Shown: positions 45,157 through 59,198, numbered from the stretch's first letter. The stretch is 64,000 bases of DNA from Craterostigma plantagineum (GCA_027422505.1 JAPQWV010000125.1:868001-932000); one strand, 5' to 3'. Numbers and translations: made by a program. Notes: generated by a model from the sequence alone, not told the origin.

Positions 45157-45468
45157 TTCTCCCACCCTTAAAAAAATTTCGCCCCCGAAATTACGCCGAC
45201 TGGAATAATTCGGGGTGTTTATCTTTCCTTCTCACTACCCTCTTCCAGGTATTCGTTAATAGTCGTTTTCACATTTCCCGTACTTGGGTAAGTGAATAAT
45301 TCTCCACTATTAACAATTACGACTCCACTATACTTCCGCTACGCTTATTCAATTTTTTTTTTAATGGAATAGGATTTATTCCTACCATTGTCACGCAATT
45401 AGCCGACCCATCCAAATGTGTGACTCGGTCGCCTAAGATTGAAAATAAGTATGCGAATACTTCGAAAT

Positions 45469-46586
45469 TTACGTACCCGTATTCATCACAGGGTTTGCTT
45501 CCTCAGCGGTTAGAGTAAATACTCTCCCAGTGGCCGGTGGTAGTTGTGCTGGCTCTTGTATGGGAGTAGGGCGTGGGTTCGCCTGACAGTCTCGGGCGAA
45601 ATGTCCCGGCTTGCCACATCGAAAACATTGTATCACTGTCCTTGGTCCTGGACCGTAACAAACGCCCCTGTGATAGCGTCCACACTGTTGACATCGTGGC
45701 GCGGGGTTTTGAGGTTGGACATGGTTATTGTTAAGTTCCTGTTTTGGCCTAGGTTGCCCTGGGCGTTTATTCAGATTATTGTTTGGACCTTTCTCAAAAA
45801 CCTGACGCTTCCTATTAGCCTCTCCTTCCAGCTGGCTCTCCGCTTTTCTCTTTTCCTCGTGGGCCTTTGCAATCTGAACCTCTGCTTGCTCCGCGATAAG
45901 TGCTCGTTCTGCCACTTGAGCAAACGCAATTCTCGTGTTCCCGCCATGCTTACATCTCGATAGATCTCAGGTTTGAGACCTACTTGGAATCGCTCTACCT
46001 TTAATGCATTCGTCGCCACCATGTGCGGCGCAAAGCGCGACAGCTCCTCAAACTTGCGAATATATTCAGCGATAGTTTGCTCGCCTTGCTTCAGATTTAT
46101 GAACTCGTTCATTTTTCGAGTTCGGTCATGGCTGGTGAAATATTTCTCACGGAATAATTCTCGGAATCTTTCCCATGGCATAGTCATTGGGTCCTCTAAG
46201 ACTCTGATGGTATCCCACCAAAACCTTGCGTTCCCCCGGAGCATAGAAACGGCACACAATACCCGTTCATTCTCAGGAACCCGACCATACAAGAACATAT
46301 CCTCTATGGTACACAACCAATCGTCGGCCAAGGTAGGATCGACGGCATCCTCAAAGGTCGGAGGGATCAATTTACGGAACCGTTCCCCTATTATTTCTAC
46401 ACGTTCGGGTGGTGTAGGATGTTGCTCAGATGAGTTACGGTGATTGATCAACCCGTTGATCTGATCCGACTGACGTCGAATCAGTTCAGTAAGGCGCAAG
46501 ATCGTGGAGTCTCGTTCAGTTGTGGGTGACTCGGATGCAACTCCACGACTTGCCTCTCCATTGTTTTCTCTACGTCCCCTCGTCAT
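45469..46586 (-). pseudogene. gag of array unit 1 (one frameshift)
   Basis: Ty3/gypsy-type gag. The first frame (46586-45771) starts MTRGRRENNG and contains the capsid-type domain: FRKLIPPTFEDAVDPTLADDW, then MLRGNARFWWDTIRVLEDP, FREKYFTSHDRTRKMNEFI and YIRKFEELSRFAPHM. Near 45925-45950 (at MAGTRELRLL) the homologous reading moves to the second frame, which continues to 45469 through a Glu/Lys-rich stretch. Two knuckles follow: CQQCGRYHRGVC and CFRCGKPGHFARDC. It ends at VFTLTAEEANPVM, just where the protease would begin in an autonomous gypsy element. One private change here is CTIED where the other units have RTIED. The frameshift is shared by all four units. Confidence 0.92.
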
Positions 46587-46743
46587 TTTGGCGTACTATC
46601 TACAACATTCACGCAAACAAGTATATTTATCTAATCAAGCAAAAACTTAAAAACTTACAGGCAAGGCTGATTGATCCTCCAGGCTTTTGAGCGGCAGTAC
46701 ATGGACAGTCTACAGAACCTCTAACCTAAGCTCTGATACCACC

Positions 46744-49289
46744 TATAACGACCCTCACTTTCTAACAAATATTTTGGCGGATTTTCGCAACGTAAGTCGC
46801 GGAAGACCCGTCAATTTCAATTTATATTTGTGTTTAAAATTAAAATGTTAAACATTCGGAAGTCGATTCCAGAATCCGACACAACATAAATTTTGGTCTC
46901 TTATTATTAAACACACAATACTCAAATTTATTCAACATAAACCACGACACTCCACAGGTCTTCATCCATGTACCGCCCGCTCTCAAAAGTCCCTGGAGTC
47001 ACCGCCACAGCCCGCCTCAGTCGCGACAATGTCGTCAGACTCGTACCTACAACACGTAAACCTGAGCGATTGCCCAGTAGATGAAAATATACATGAATGC
47101 AACGTGCGGTCACTCCCAAACCCGAATACCTCACAATAAAATGCACACTCGACTTTTTCCACTCTTCCCAATCCTATCATAGTCCAACACAAACAGGAGA
47201 GCAGATCTCGAGCAGCCCCGGCTCTCTCTCGAAACATCTACCTGCCCCGGCGATGCCTACGCTGGTAGCATTCTCCCTGAGCTAACACTACCAGGTCGCC
47301 CCTTTCGCCAAACAGACCCTCTAAAGGGAGATCTCGACAGTACAACTGTCAGGTGCGCTAGACTATCCTCAACTCCACTACGAGTCGACTGCCAATATCG
47401 GCAACCTTACACATCGACACTACCCACCCCACACATCGACACCTTAAGGTGTCAACATATTACATGATTATCCTCATCCCTCATGCTCATATGGAACGCA
47501 TATGCCGTGTATATGAAATGCAACATCACCATCACGTTCCCATATTATTTTCTCCACTCGGAACTCTTACACATAAAAAAAATCAGTAATTTACGATAAT
47601 ATTCCTTAACTCAAAACTTCATTATTCACTAATCCTTAAGAATAATGAAAACTTTCCTAAAACTTTCAGAAAACGTAAACCTTAAATTCCGGAAATATTC
47701 ACAACCCGAAAACCTCACACAACCACAACGTCCTAGTACCTAAAACTAACTTCCACAATTCTAACATATGTTTAAAGTTCATATAAATGCAATAGCATCT
47801 CGAAAATATATAACCCACGTAATACACACCATTCTAACACACATTCGAAATTTCATATTAATGCAAAGAGCATCTTAAATAGATGTATTCGCATATGCAC
47901 ATAAACAACATATAACACATTCAAAACACTTTGTTAAACACAACAAACAAATTTATTTATTCCATTTCCAAAAGGCATGCAACAATATCGAACTCCAGGC
48001 ACATAGTACATGTAAGATACAAATTATTTACTCAATTTTCAAAGGCATGCAACAATATCTATCATTTTCGAAAGCAAACAAAGCATTTTCAACAAGTTAA
48101 CGTATTGGGGTGAATTTACTCACCTCCAATCCGAATTTCACATAAAGGTTTACGTATCGTAGGTGAAATTTCCACCTACCTCACGTCCACAGCTTGGTTA
48201 TTTGAGAGTTCCTAGCTTGCCCACCCTTTTCGTTTTGTTAATGTCTCTTCTTTCTCATTCGGACGTTTTTTCCTTTTGTTTCAAATGTTTCCTCCCTTCT
48301 CCTTTCTTATGTTGTGGAATAATGTAGATATAAGATTTTCTAAGGGTTGATAACGTGAGGATTCCCTTTCTTTTGTTGTCTTCCTTGTTAATGAGGTGTA
48401 AATGTATTTTTATATGTAAAAGTTGTAGATCAATTTTTTTTTTTTTGAAAGATTCCTTTTGTCCCTTGAGTTGAGTAGGTAACGTGGTTATGGTTTGTAA
48501 ATTTTTATCATTATTATTGTTCTACGTAATGGAAATACACGTTAGTTCCGTCTTTGATTAAGCAAATTTGTCCCTTGTGTATAATATACATTTTTCTATA
48601 ATTTACTAAATAATATTATAAATCCCATCTTGAGGTTTTTGGCATTTTATGGATAATAATTTGTTGATGACTAAGTTTTCCACATGATTGAGCTAAGTTT
48701 GTCTTGTCATGTTTAATGTTTTATGATTTCCATATGATAATTAGTATATGACGAAACTTTTCACATGATTAAGCAAAATTTGTCTTGTATGTACACTATT
48801 TTATTATTTCCTCATCATTGCCTTTTACTTACTTCTTAATTTTCGTAACTTTCTAACGGTCCCCACTAATTGAAATGTTAAGAGATGTATCTTAAAGCCA
48901 TGTTTTGGCAAGTTGGTGACAAACTTTACCTCATGGGTAAACTAAGGTTCCTCCCTCATATATGTTATTTTATTTCTCTTATCCATTTTATCTCTAATTA
49001 TTACTAATATTATAAATATATGCCATTGTATCTAACCACAAAAATCATTAAGCCTTTGCGGGAAACTTCAATAACCCCAATGAGTCAATACATTTTTTTT
49101 CTTTTTTTATTTGAGTGTTCCTTATTTTTAAATATTTATTCCACTAAGTATTAATTCAAAATTCCTGATTATATTTTTCACCCAAAAATCTTACATTCGT
49201 TATCTAAATAATACAGCTAAATTTGTAATTTAATATCTGTCTTGCTAATTATATTATAAATCCCGTATTTAAATTTTACGGTTATTACA
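46744..49289 (-). repeat. Array LTR2
   Basis: 2546 bp. It lacks the 52-bp block (deletion between cagg microrepeats near 47193) and lacks the 4-bp agcc insertion found in LTR3-LTR5. It shares the shortened gccatgttttgg form with LTR3. Confidence 0.93.
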
Positions 49290-49601
49290 TTCTCCCATCC
49301 TTAAAAAAATTTCGCCCCCGAAATTACGCCGACTGGAATAATTCGGGGTGTTTATCTTTCCTTCTCACTACCCTCTTCTAGGTATTCGTTAATAGTCGTT
49401 TTCACATTTCCCGTACTTGGGTAAGTGAATAATTCTCCACTGTTAACAATTACGACTCCACTATACTTCCGCTACGCTTATTCAATTTTTTTTTTAATGG
49501 AATAGGATTTATTCCTACCATTGTCACGCAATTAGCCGACCCATCCAAATGTGTGACTCGGTCGCCTAAGATTGAAAATAAGTATGCGAATACTTCGAAA
49601 T

Positions 49602-50719
49602 TTACGTACCCGTATTCATCACAGGGTTTGCTTCCTCAGCGGTTAGAGTAAATACTCTCCCAGTGGCCGGTGGTAGTTGTGCTGGCTCTTGTATGGGAGT
49701 AGGGCGTGGGTTCGCCTGACAGTCTCGGGCGAAATGTCCCGGCTTGCCACATCGAAAACATTGTATCACTGTCCTTGGTCCTGGACCGTAACAAACGCCC
49801 CTGTGATAGCGTCCACACTGTTGACATCGTGGCGCGGGGTTTTGAGGTTGGACATGGTTATTGTTGAGTTCCTGTTTTGGCCTAGGTTGCCCTGGGCGTT
49901 TATTCAGATTATTGTTTGGACCTTTCTCAAAAACTTGACGCTTCCTATTAGCCTCTCCTTCCAGCTGGCTCTCCGCTTTTCTCTTTTCCTCGTGGGCCTT
50001 TGCGATCTGAACCTCTGCTTGCTCCGCGATAAGTGCTCGTTCTGCCACTTGAGCAAACGCAATTCTCGTGTTCCCGCCATGCTTACATCTCGATAGATCT
50101 CAGGTTTGAGACCTACTTGGAATCGCTCTACCTTTAATGCATTCGTCGCCACCATGTGCGGCGCAAAGCGCGACAGCTCCTCAAACTTGCGAATATATTC
50201 AGCGATAGTTTGCTCGCCTTGCTTCAGATTTATGAACTCGTTCATTTTTCGAGTTCGGTCATGGCTGGTGAAATATTTCTCACGGAATAATTCTCGGAAT
50301 CTTTCCCATGGCATAGTCATTGGGTCCTCTAAGACTCTGATGGTATCCCACCAAAACCTTGCGTTCCCCCGGAGCATAGAAACGGCACACAATACCCGTT
50401 CATTCTCAGGAACCCGACCATACAAGAACATATCCTCTATGGTACGCAACCAATCGTCGGCCAAGGTAGGATCGACGGCATCCTCAAAGGTCGGAGGGAT
50501 CAATTTACGGAACCGTTCCCCTATTATTTCTACACGTTCGGGTGGTGTAGGATGTTGCTCAGATGAGTTACGGTGATTGATCAACCCGTTGATCTGATCC
50601 AACTGACGTCGAATCAGTTCAGTAAGGCGCAAGATCGTGGAGTCTCGTTCAGTTGTGGGTGACTCGGATGCAACTCCACGACTTGCCTCTCCATTGTTTT
50701 CTCTACGTCCCCTCGTCAT
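49602..50719 (-). pseudogene. gag of array unit 2 (same frameshift)
   Basis: Collinear with unit 1 and nearly identical. The 271-codon first frame (50719-49904) and 148-codon second frame (50048-49602) overlap in the same way, so the same one-base frame change is present. Both knuckles are intact. Private changes include RQLDQ for RQSDQ near the N-terminus. Of the four copies, units 1 and 2 are the least damaged. Confidence 0.92.
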
Positions 50720-50876
50720 TTTGGCGTACTATCTACAACATTCACGCAAACAAGTATATTTATCTAATCAAGCAAAAACTTAAAAACTTACAGGCAAGGC
50801 TGATTGATCCTCCAGGCTTTTGAGCGGCAGTACATGGACAGTCTACAGAACCTCTAACCTAAGCTCTGATACCACC

Positions 50877-53428
50877 TATAACGACCCTCACTTTCTAACA
50901 AATATTTTGGCGGATTTTCGCAACGTAAGTCGCGGAAGACCCGTCAATTTCAATTTATATTTGTGTTTAAAATTAAAATGTTAAACATTCGGAAGTCGAT
51001 TCCAGAATCCGACACAACATAAATTTTGGTCTCTTATTATTAAACACACAATACTCAAATTTATTCAACATAAACCACGACACTCCACAGGTCTTCACCC
51101 ATGTACCGCCCGCTCTCAAAAGTCCCTGGAGTCACCGCCACAGCCCGCCTCAGTCGCGACAATGTCGTCAGACTCAGCCGTACCTACAACACGTAAACCT
51201 GAGCGATTGCCCAGTAGATGAAAATATACATGAATGCAACGTGCGGTCACTCCCAAACCCGAATACCTCACAATAAAATGCACACTCGACTTTTTCCACT
51301 CTTCCCAATCCTATCATAGTCCAACACAAACAGGAGAGCAGATCTCGAGCAGCCCCGGCTCTCTCTCGAAACATCTACCTGCCCCGGCGATGCCTACGCT
51401 GGTAGCATTCTCCCTGAGCTAACACTACCAGGTCGCCCCTTTCGCCAAACAGACCCTCTAAAGAGAGATCTCGACAGTACAACTGTCAGGTGCGCTAGAC
51501 TATCCTCAACTCCACTACGAGTCGACTGCCAATATCGGCAACCTTACACATCGACACTACCCACCCCACACATCGACACCTTAAGGTGTCAACATATTAC
51601 ATGATTATCCTCATCCCTCATGCTCATATGGAACGCATATGCCGTGTATATGAAATGCAACATCACCATCACGTTCCCATATTATTTTCTCCACTCGGAA
51701 CTCTTACACATAAAAAAAATCAGTAATTTACGATAATATTCCTTAACTCAAAACTTCATTATTCACTAATCCTTAAGAATAATGAAAACTTTCCTAAAAC
51801 TTTCAGAAAACGTAAACCTTAAATTCCGGAAATATTCACAACCCGAAAACCTCACACAACCACAACGTCCTAGTACCTAAAACTAACTTCCACAATTCTA
51901 ACATATGTTTAAAGTTCATATAAATGCAATAGCATCTCGAAAATATATATAACCCACGTAATACACACCATTCTAACACACATTCGAAATTTCATATTAA
52001 TGCAAAGAGCATCTTAAATAGATGTATTCGCATATGCACATAAACAACATATAACACATTCAAAACACTTTGTTAAACACAACAAACAAATTTATTTATT
52101 CCATTTCCAAAAGGCATGCAACAATATCGAACTCCAGGCACATAGTACATGTAAGATACAAATTATTTACTCCATTTTCAAAGGCATGCAACAATATCTA
52201 TCATTTTCGAAAGCAAACAAAGCATTTTCAACAAGTTAACGTATTGGGGTGAATTTACTCACCTCCAATCCGAATTTCACATAAAGGTTTACGTATCGTA
52301 GGTGAAATTTCCACCTACCTCACGTCCACAGCTTGGTTATTTGAGAGTTCCTAGCTTGCCCACCCTTTTCGTTTTGTTAATGTCTCTTCTTTCTCATTCG
52401 GACGTTTTTTCCTTTTGTTTCAAATGTTTCCTCCCTTCTCCTTTCTTATGTTGTGGAATAATGTAGATATAAGATTTTCTAAGGGTTGATAACGTGAGGA
52501 TTCCCTTTCTTTTGTTGTCTTCCTTGTTAATGAGGTGTAAATGTATTTTTATATGTAAAAGTTGTAGATCAATTTTTTTTTTTTTGAAAGATTCCTTTTG
52601 TCCCTTGAGTTGAGTAGGTAACGTGGTTATGGTTTGTAAATTTTTATCATTATTATTGTTCTACGTAATGGAAATACACGTTAGTTCCGTCTTTGATTAA
52701 GCAAATTTGTCCCTTGTGTATAATATACATTTTTCTATAATTTACTAAATAATATTATAAATCCCATCTTGAGGTTTTTGGCATTTTATGGATAATAATT
52801 TGTTGATGACTAAGTTTTCCACATGATTGAGCTAAGTTTGTCTTGTCATGTTTAATGTTTTATGATTTCCATATGATAATTAGTATATGACGAAACTTTT
52901 CACATGATTAAGCAAAATTTGTCTTGTATGTACACTATTTTATTATTTCCTCATCATTGCCTTTTACTTACTTCTTAATTTTCGTAACTTTCTAACGGTC
53001 CCCACTAATTGAAATGTTAAGAGATGTATCTTAAAGCCATGTTTTGGCAAGTTGGTGACAAACTTTACCTCATGGGTAAACTAAGGTTCCTCCCTCATAT
53101 ATGTTATTTTATTTCTCTTATCCATTTTATCTCTAATTATTACTAATATTATAAATATATGCCATTGTATCTAACCACAAAAATCATTAAGCCTTTGCGG
53201 GAAACTTCAATAACCCCAATGAGTCAATACATTTTTTTCTTTTTTTTATTTGAGTGTTCCTTATTTTTAAATATTTATTCCACTAAGTATTAATTCAAAA
53301 TTCCTGATTATATTTTTCACCCAAAAATCTTACATTCGTTATCTAAATAATACAGCTAAATTTGTAATTTAATATTTGTCTTGCTAATTATATTATAAAT
53401 CCCGTATTTAAATTTTACGGTTATTACA
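50877..53428 (-). repeat. Array LTR3 (mosaic)
   Basis: 2552 bp. It shares the 52-bp deletion and gccatgttttgg with LTR2 but carries the agcc insertion (actcagccgtacc) of LTR4 and LTR5, so it combines markers of both neighbours. Confidence 0.93.
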
Positions 53429-53740
53429 TTCTCCCACCCTTAAAAAAATTTCGCCCCCGAAATTACGCCGACTGGAATAATTCGGGGTGTTTATCTTTCC
53501 TTCTCACTACCCTCTTCTAGGTATTCGTTAATAGTCGTTTTCACATTTCCCGTACTTGGGTAAGTGAATAATTCTCCACTGTTAACAATTACGACTCCAC
53601 TATACTTCCGCTACGCTTATTCAATTTTTTTTTTAATGGAATAGGATTTATTCCTACCATTGTCACGCAATTAGCCGACCCATCCAAATGTGTGACTCGG
53701 TCGCCTAAGATTGAAAATAAGTATGCGAATACTTCGAAAT

Positions 53741-54857
53741 TTACGTACCCGTATTCATCACAGGGTTTGCTTCCTCAGCGGTTAGAGTAAATACTCTCCC
53801 AGTGGCCGGTGGTAGTTGTGCTGGCTCTTGTATGGGAGTAGGGCGTGGGTTCGCCTGACAGTCTCGGGCGAAATGTCCCGGCTTGCCACATCGAAAACAT
53901 TGTATCACTGTCCTTGGTCCTGGACCGTAACAAACGCCCCTGTGATAGCGTCCACACTGTTGACGTCGTGGCGCGGGGTTTTGAGGTTGGACATGGTTAT
54001 TGTTGAGTTCCTGTTTTGGCCTAGGTTGCCCTGGGCGTTTATTCAGATTATTGTTTGGACCTTTCTCAAAAACTTGACGCTTCCTATTAGCCTCTCCTTC
54101 CAGCTGGCTCTCCGCTTTTCTCTTTTCCTCGTGGGCCTTTGCGATCTGAACCTCTGCTTGCTCCGCGATAAGTGCTCGTTCTGCCACTTGAGCAAACGCA
54201 ATTCTCGTGTTCCCGCCATGCTTACATCTCGATAGATCTCAGGTTTGAGACCTACTTGGAATCGCTCTACCTTTAATGCATTCGTCGCCACCATGTGCGG
54301 CGCAAAGCGCGACAGCTCCTCAAACTTGCGAATGTATTCAGCGATAGTTTGCTCGCCTTGCTTCAGATTTATGAACTCGTTCATTTTTCGAGTTCGGTCA
54401 TGGCTGGTGAAATATTTCTCACGGAATAATTCTCGGAATCTTTCCCATGGCATAGTCATTGGGTCCTCTAAGACTCTGATGGTATCCCACCAAAACCTTG
54501 CGTTCCCCCGGAGCATAGAAACGGCACACAATACCCGTTCATTCTCAGGAACCCGACCATACAAGAACATATCCTCTATGGTACGCAACCAATCGTCGGC
54601 CAAGGTAGGATCGACGGCATCCTCAAAGGTCGGAGGGATCAATTTACGGAACCGTTCCCCTATTATTTCTACACGTTCGGGTGGTGTAGGATGTTGCTCA
54701 GATGAGTTACGGTGATTGATCAACTCGTGATCTGATCCGACTGACGTCGAATCAGTTCAGTAAGGCGCAAGATCGTGGAGTCTCGTTCAGTTGTGGGTGA
54801 CTCGGATGCAACTCCACGACTTGCCTCTCCATTGTTTTCTCTACGTCCCCTCGTCAT
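53741..54857 (-). pseudogene. gag of array unit 3 (two frameshifts, damaged knuckle)
   Basis: Same gag. A one-base loss at about 54725 (caactcgtgatc instead of caacccgttgatc) cuts the N-terminal 40 or so codons from the rest, so the long frame starts at MINHRN (54723). The shared frameshift follows. The first zinc knuckle reads RQQCGRYHRGVC, its leading Cys changed to Arg; the second is intact. The internal region has a 4-bp deletion near the primer-binding site (aggctgatcc), shared with unit 4. Confidence 0.92.
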
Positions 54858-55010
54858 TTTAGCGTACTATCTACAACATTCACGCAAACAAGTATATTTA
54901 TCTAATCAAGCAAAAACTTAAAAACTTACAGGCAAGGCTGATCCTCCAGGCTTTTGAGCGGCAGTACATGGACAGTCTACAGAACCTCTAACCTAAGCTC
55001 TGATACCACC

Positions 55011-57615
55011 TATAACGACCCTCACTTTCTAACAAATATTTTGGCGGATTTTCGCAACGTAAGTCGCGGAAGACCCGTCAATTTCAATTTATATTTGTGT
55101 TTAAAATTAAAATGTTAAACATTCGGAAGTCGATTCCAGAATCCGACACAACATACATTTTGGTCTCTTATTATTAAACACACAATACTCAAATTTATTC
55201 AACATAAACCACGACACTCCACAGGTCTTCATCCATGTACCGCCCGCTCTCAAAAGTCCCTGGAGTCACCGCCACAGCCCGCCTCAGTCGCGACAATGTC
55301 GTCAGACTCAGCCGTACCTACAACACGTAAACCTGAGCGATTGCCCAGTAGATGAAAATATACATGAATGCAACGTGCGGTCACTCCCAAACCCGAATAC
55401 CACACAATAAAATGCACACTCGACTTTTTCCACTCTTCCCAATCCTATCATAGTCCAACACAAACAGGGCCCTAGGCTAGACTAGGCACCTCGCGCAACC
55501 CATTTAAGGAAGGAGTCAGGAGAGCAGATCTCGAGCAGCCCCGGCTCTCTCTCGAAACATCTACCTGCCCCGGCGATGCCTACGCTGGTAGCATTCTCCC
55601 TGAGCTAACACTACCAGGTCGCCCCTTTCGCCAAACAGACCCTCTAAAGAGAGATCTCGACAGTACAACTGTCAGGTGCGCTAGACTATCCTCAACTCCA
55701 CTACGAGTCGACTGCCAATATCGGCAACCTTACACATCGACACTACCCACCCCACACATCGACACCTTAAGGTGTCAACATATTACATGATTATCCTCAT
55801 CCCTCATGCTCATATGGAACGCATATGCCGTGTATATGAAATGCAACATCACCATCACGTTCCCATATTATTTTCTCCACTCGGAACTCTTACACATAAA
55901 AAAAATCAGTAATTTACGATAATATTCCTTAACTCAAAACTTCATTATTCACTAATCCTTAAGAATAATGAAAACTTTCCTAAAACTTTCAGAAAACGTA
56001 AACCTTAAATTCCGGAAATATTCACAACCCGAAAACCTCACACAACCACAACGTCCTAGTACCTAAAACTAACTTCCACAATTCTAACACATGTTTAAAG
56101 TTCATATAAATGCAATAGCATCTCGAAAATATATATAACCCACGTAATACACACCATTCTAACACACATTCGAAATTTCATATTAATGCAAAGAGCATCT
56201 TAAATAGATGTATTCGCATATGCACATAAACAACATATAACACATTCAAAACACTTTGTTAAACACAACAAACAAATTTATTTATTCCATTTCCAAAAGG
56301 CATGCAACAATATCGAACTCCAGGCACATAGTACATGTAAGATACAAATTATTTACTCCATTTTCAAAGGCATGCAACAATATCTATCATTTTCGAAAGC
56401 AAACAAAGCATTTTCAACAAGTTAACGTATTGGGGTGAATTTACTCACCTCCAATCCGGATTTCACATAAAGGTTTACGTATCGTAGGTGAAATTTCCAC
56501 CTACCTCACGTCCACAGCTTGGTTATTTGAGAGTTCCTAGCTTGCCCACCCTTTTCGTTTTGTTAATGTCTCTTCTTTCTCATTCGGACGTTTTTTCCTT
56601 TTGTTTCAAATGTTTCCTCCCTTCTCCTTTCTTATGTTGTGGAATAATGTAGATATAAGATTTTCTAAGGGTTGATAACGTGAGGATTCCCTTTCTTTTG
56701 TTGTCTTCCTTGTTAATGAGGTGTAAATGTATTTTTATATGTAAAAGTTGTAGATCAATTTTTTTTTTTTCAAAGATTCCTTTTGTCCCTTGAGTTGAGT
56801 AGGTAACGTGGTTATGGTTTGTAAATTTTTATCATTATTATTGTTCTAGGTAATGGAAATACACGTTAGTTCCGTCTTTGATTAAGCAAATTTGTCCCTT
56901 GTGTATAATATACATTTTTCTATAATTTACTAAATAATATTATAAATCCCATCTTGAGGTTTTTGGCATTTTATGGATAATAATTTGTTGATGACTAAGT
57001 TTTCCACATGATTGAGCTAAGTTTGTCTTGTCATGTTTAATGTTTTATGATTTCCATATGATAATTAGTATATGACGAAACTTTTCACATGATTAAGCAA
57101 AATTTGTCTTGTATGTACACTATTTTATTATTTCCTCATCATTGCCTTTTACTTACTTCTTAATTTTCGTAACTTTCTAACGGTCCCCACTAATTGAAAT
57201 GTTAAGAGATGTATCTTAAAGCCATGTGATTTGGCAAGTCGGTGACAAACTTTACCTCATGGGTAAACTAAGGTTCCTCCCTCATATATGTTATTTTATT
57301 TCTCTTATCCATTTTTATCTCTAATTATTACTAATATTATAAATATATGCCATTGTATCTAACCACAAAAATCATTAAGCCTTTGCGGGAAACTTCAATA
57401 ACCCCAATGAGTCAATACATTTTTTTCTTTTTTTATTTGAGTGTTCCTTATTTTTAAATATTTATTCCACTAAGTATTAATTCAAAATTCCTGATTATAT
57501 TTTTCACCCAAAAATCTTACATTCGTTATCTAAATAATACAGCTAAATTTGTAATTTAATATCTGTCTTGCTAATTATATTATAAATCCCGTATTTAAAT
57601 TTTACGGTTATTACA
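55011..57615 (-). repeat. Array LTR4
   Basis: 2605 bp. It keeps the 52-bp block, has agcc, and shares acatacattttgg with LTR5 only. Confidence 0.93.
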
Positions 57616-57928
57616 TTCTCCCACCCTTAAAAAAATTTCGCCCCCGAAATTACGCCGACTGGAATAATTCGGGGTGTTTATCTTTCCTTCTCACTACCCT
57701 CTTCTAGGTATTCGTTAATAGTCGTTTTCACATTTCCCGTACTTGGATAAGTGAATAATTCTCCACTGTTAACAATTACGACTCCACTATACTTCCGCTA
57801 CGCTTATTCAATTTTTTTTTTTAATGGAATAGGATTTATTCCTACCATTGTCACGCAATTAGCCGACCCATCCAAATGTGTGACTCGGTCGCCTAAGATT
57901 GAAAATAAGTATGCGAATACTTCGAAAT

Positions 57929-59045
57929 TTACGTACCCGTATTCATCACAGGGTTTGCTTCCTCAGCGGTTAGAGTAAATACTCTCCCAGTGGCCGGTGG
58001 TAGTTGTGCTGGCTCTTGTATGGGAGTAGGGCGTGGGTTCGCCTGACAGTCTCGGGCGAAATGTCCCGACTTGCCACATCGAAAACATTGTATCACTGTC
58101 CTTGGTCCTGGACCGTAACAAACGCCCCTGTGATAGCGTCCACACTGTTGACATCGTGGCGCGGGGTTTTGAGGTTGGACATGGTTATTGTTGAGTTCCT
58201 ATTTTGGCCTAGGTTGCCCTGGGCGTTTATTCAGATTATTGTTTGGACCTTTCTCAAAAACTTGACGCTTCCTATTAGCCTCTCCTTCCAGCTGGCTCTC
58301 CGCTTTTCTCTTTTCCTCGTGGGCCTTTGCGATCTGAACCTCTGCTTGCTCCGCGATAAGTGCTCGTTCTGCCACTTGAGCAAACGCAATTCTCGTGTTC
58401 CCGCCATGCTTACATCTCGATAGATCTCAGGTTTGAGACCTACTTGGAATCGCTCTACCTTTAATGCATTCGTCGCCACCATGTGCGGCGCAAAGCGCGA
58501 CAGCTCCTCAAACTTGCGAATATATTCAGCGATAGTTTGCTCGCCTTGCTTCAGATTTATGAACTCGTTCATTTTTCGAGTTCGGTCATGGCTGGTGAAA
58601 TATTTCTCACGGAATAATTCTCGGAATCTTTCCCATGGCATAGTCATTGGGTCCTCTAAGACTCTGATGGTATCCCACCAAAACCTTGCGTTCCCCCGGA
58701 GCATAGAAACGGCACACAATACCCGTTCATTCTCAGGAACCCGACCATACAAGAACATATCCTCTATGGTACGCAACCAATCGTCGGCCAAGGTAGGATC
58801 GACGGCATCCTCAAAGGTCGGAGGGATCAATTTACGGAACCGTTCCCCTATTATTTCTACACGTTCGGGTGGTGTAGGATGTTGCTCAGATGAGTTACGG
58901 TGATTGATCAACTCGTGATCTGATCCGACTGACGTCGAATCAGTTCAGTAAGGCGCAAGATCGTGGAGTCTCGTTCAGTTGTGGGTGACTCGGATGCAAC
59001 TCCACGACTTGCCTCTCCATTGTTTTCTCTACGTCCCCTCGTCAT
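57929..59045 (-). pseudogene. gag of array unit 4 (two frameshifts plus nonsense codon)
   Basis: It shares with unit 3 the one-base loss near its N-terminus (long frame 58911-58231 starting MINHRN) and the 4-bp deletion near the primer-binding site, and with all units the central frameshift. In addition the second frame has a C-to-T change making TAG at 58199-58201 (Gln to stop, just before the knuckles), and the second knuckle has Pro to Ser (CGKSGHF). It is the most decayed copy. Confidence 0.92.
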
Positions 59046-59198
59046 TTTAGCGTACTATCTACAACATTCACGCAAACAAGTATATTTATCTAATCAAGCA
59101 AAAACTTAAAAACTTACAGGCAAGGCTGATCCTCCAGGCTTTTGAGCGGCAGTACATGGACAGTCTACAGAACCTCTAACCTAAGCTCTGATACCACC

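Noticed and set aside
45544..46443. Plus-strand ORFs of 139 and 156 codons, repeated in every array unit
   Set aside because: They are antisense shadows of gag; they recur only because the units are duplicated.
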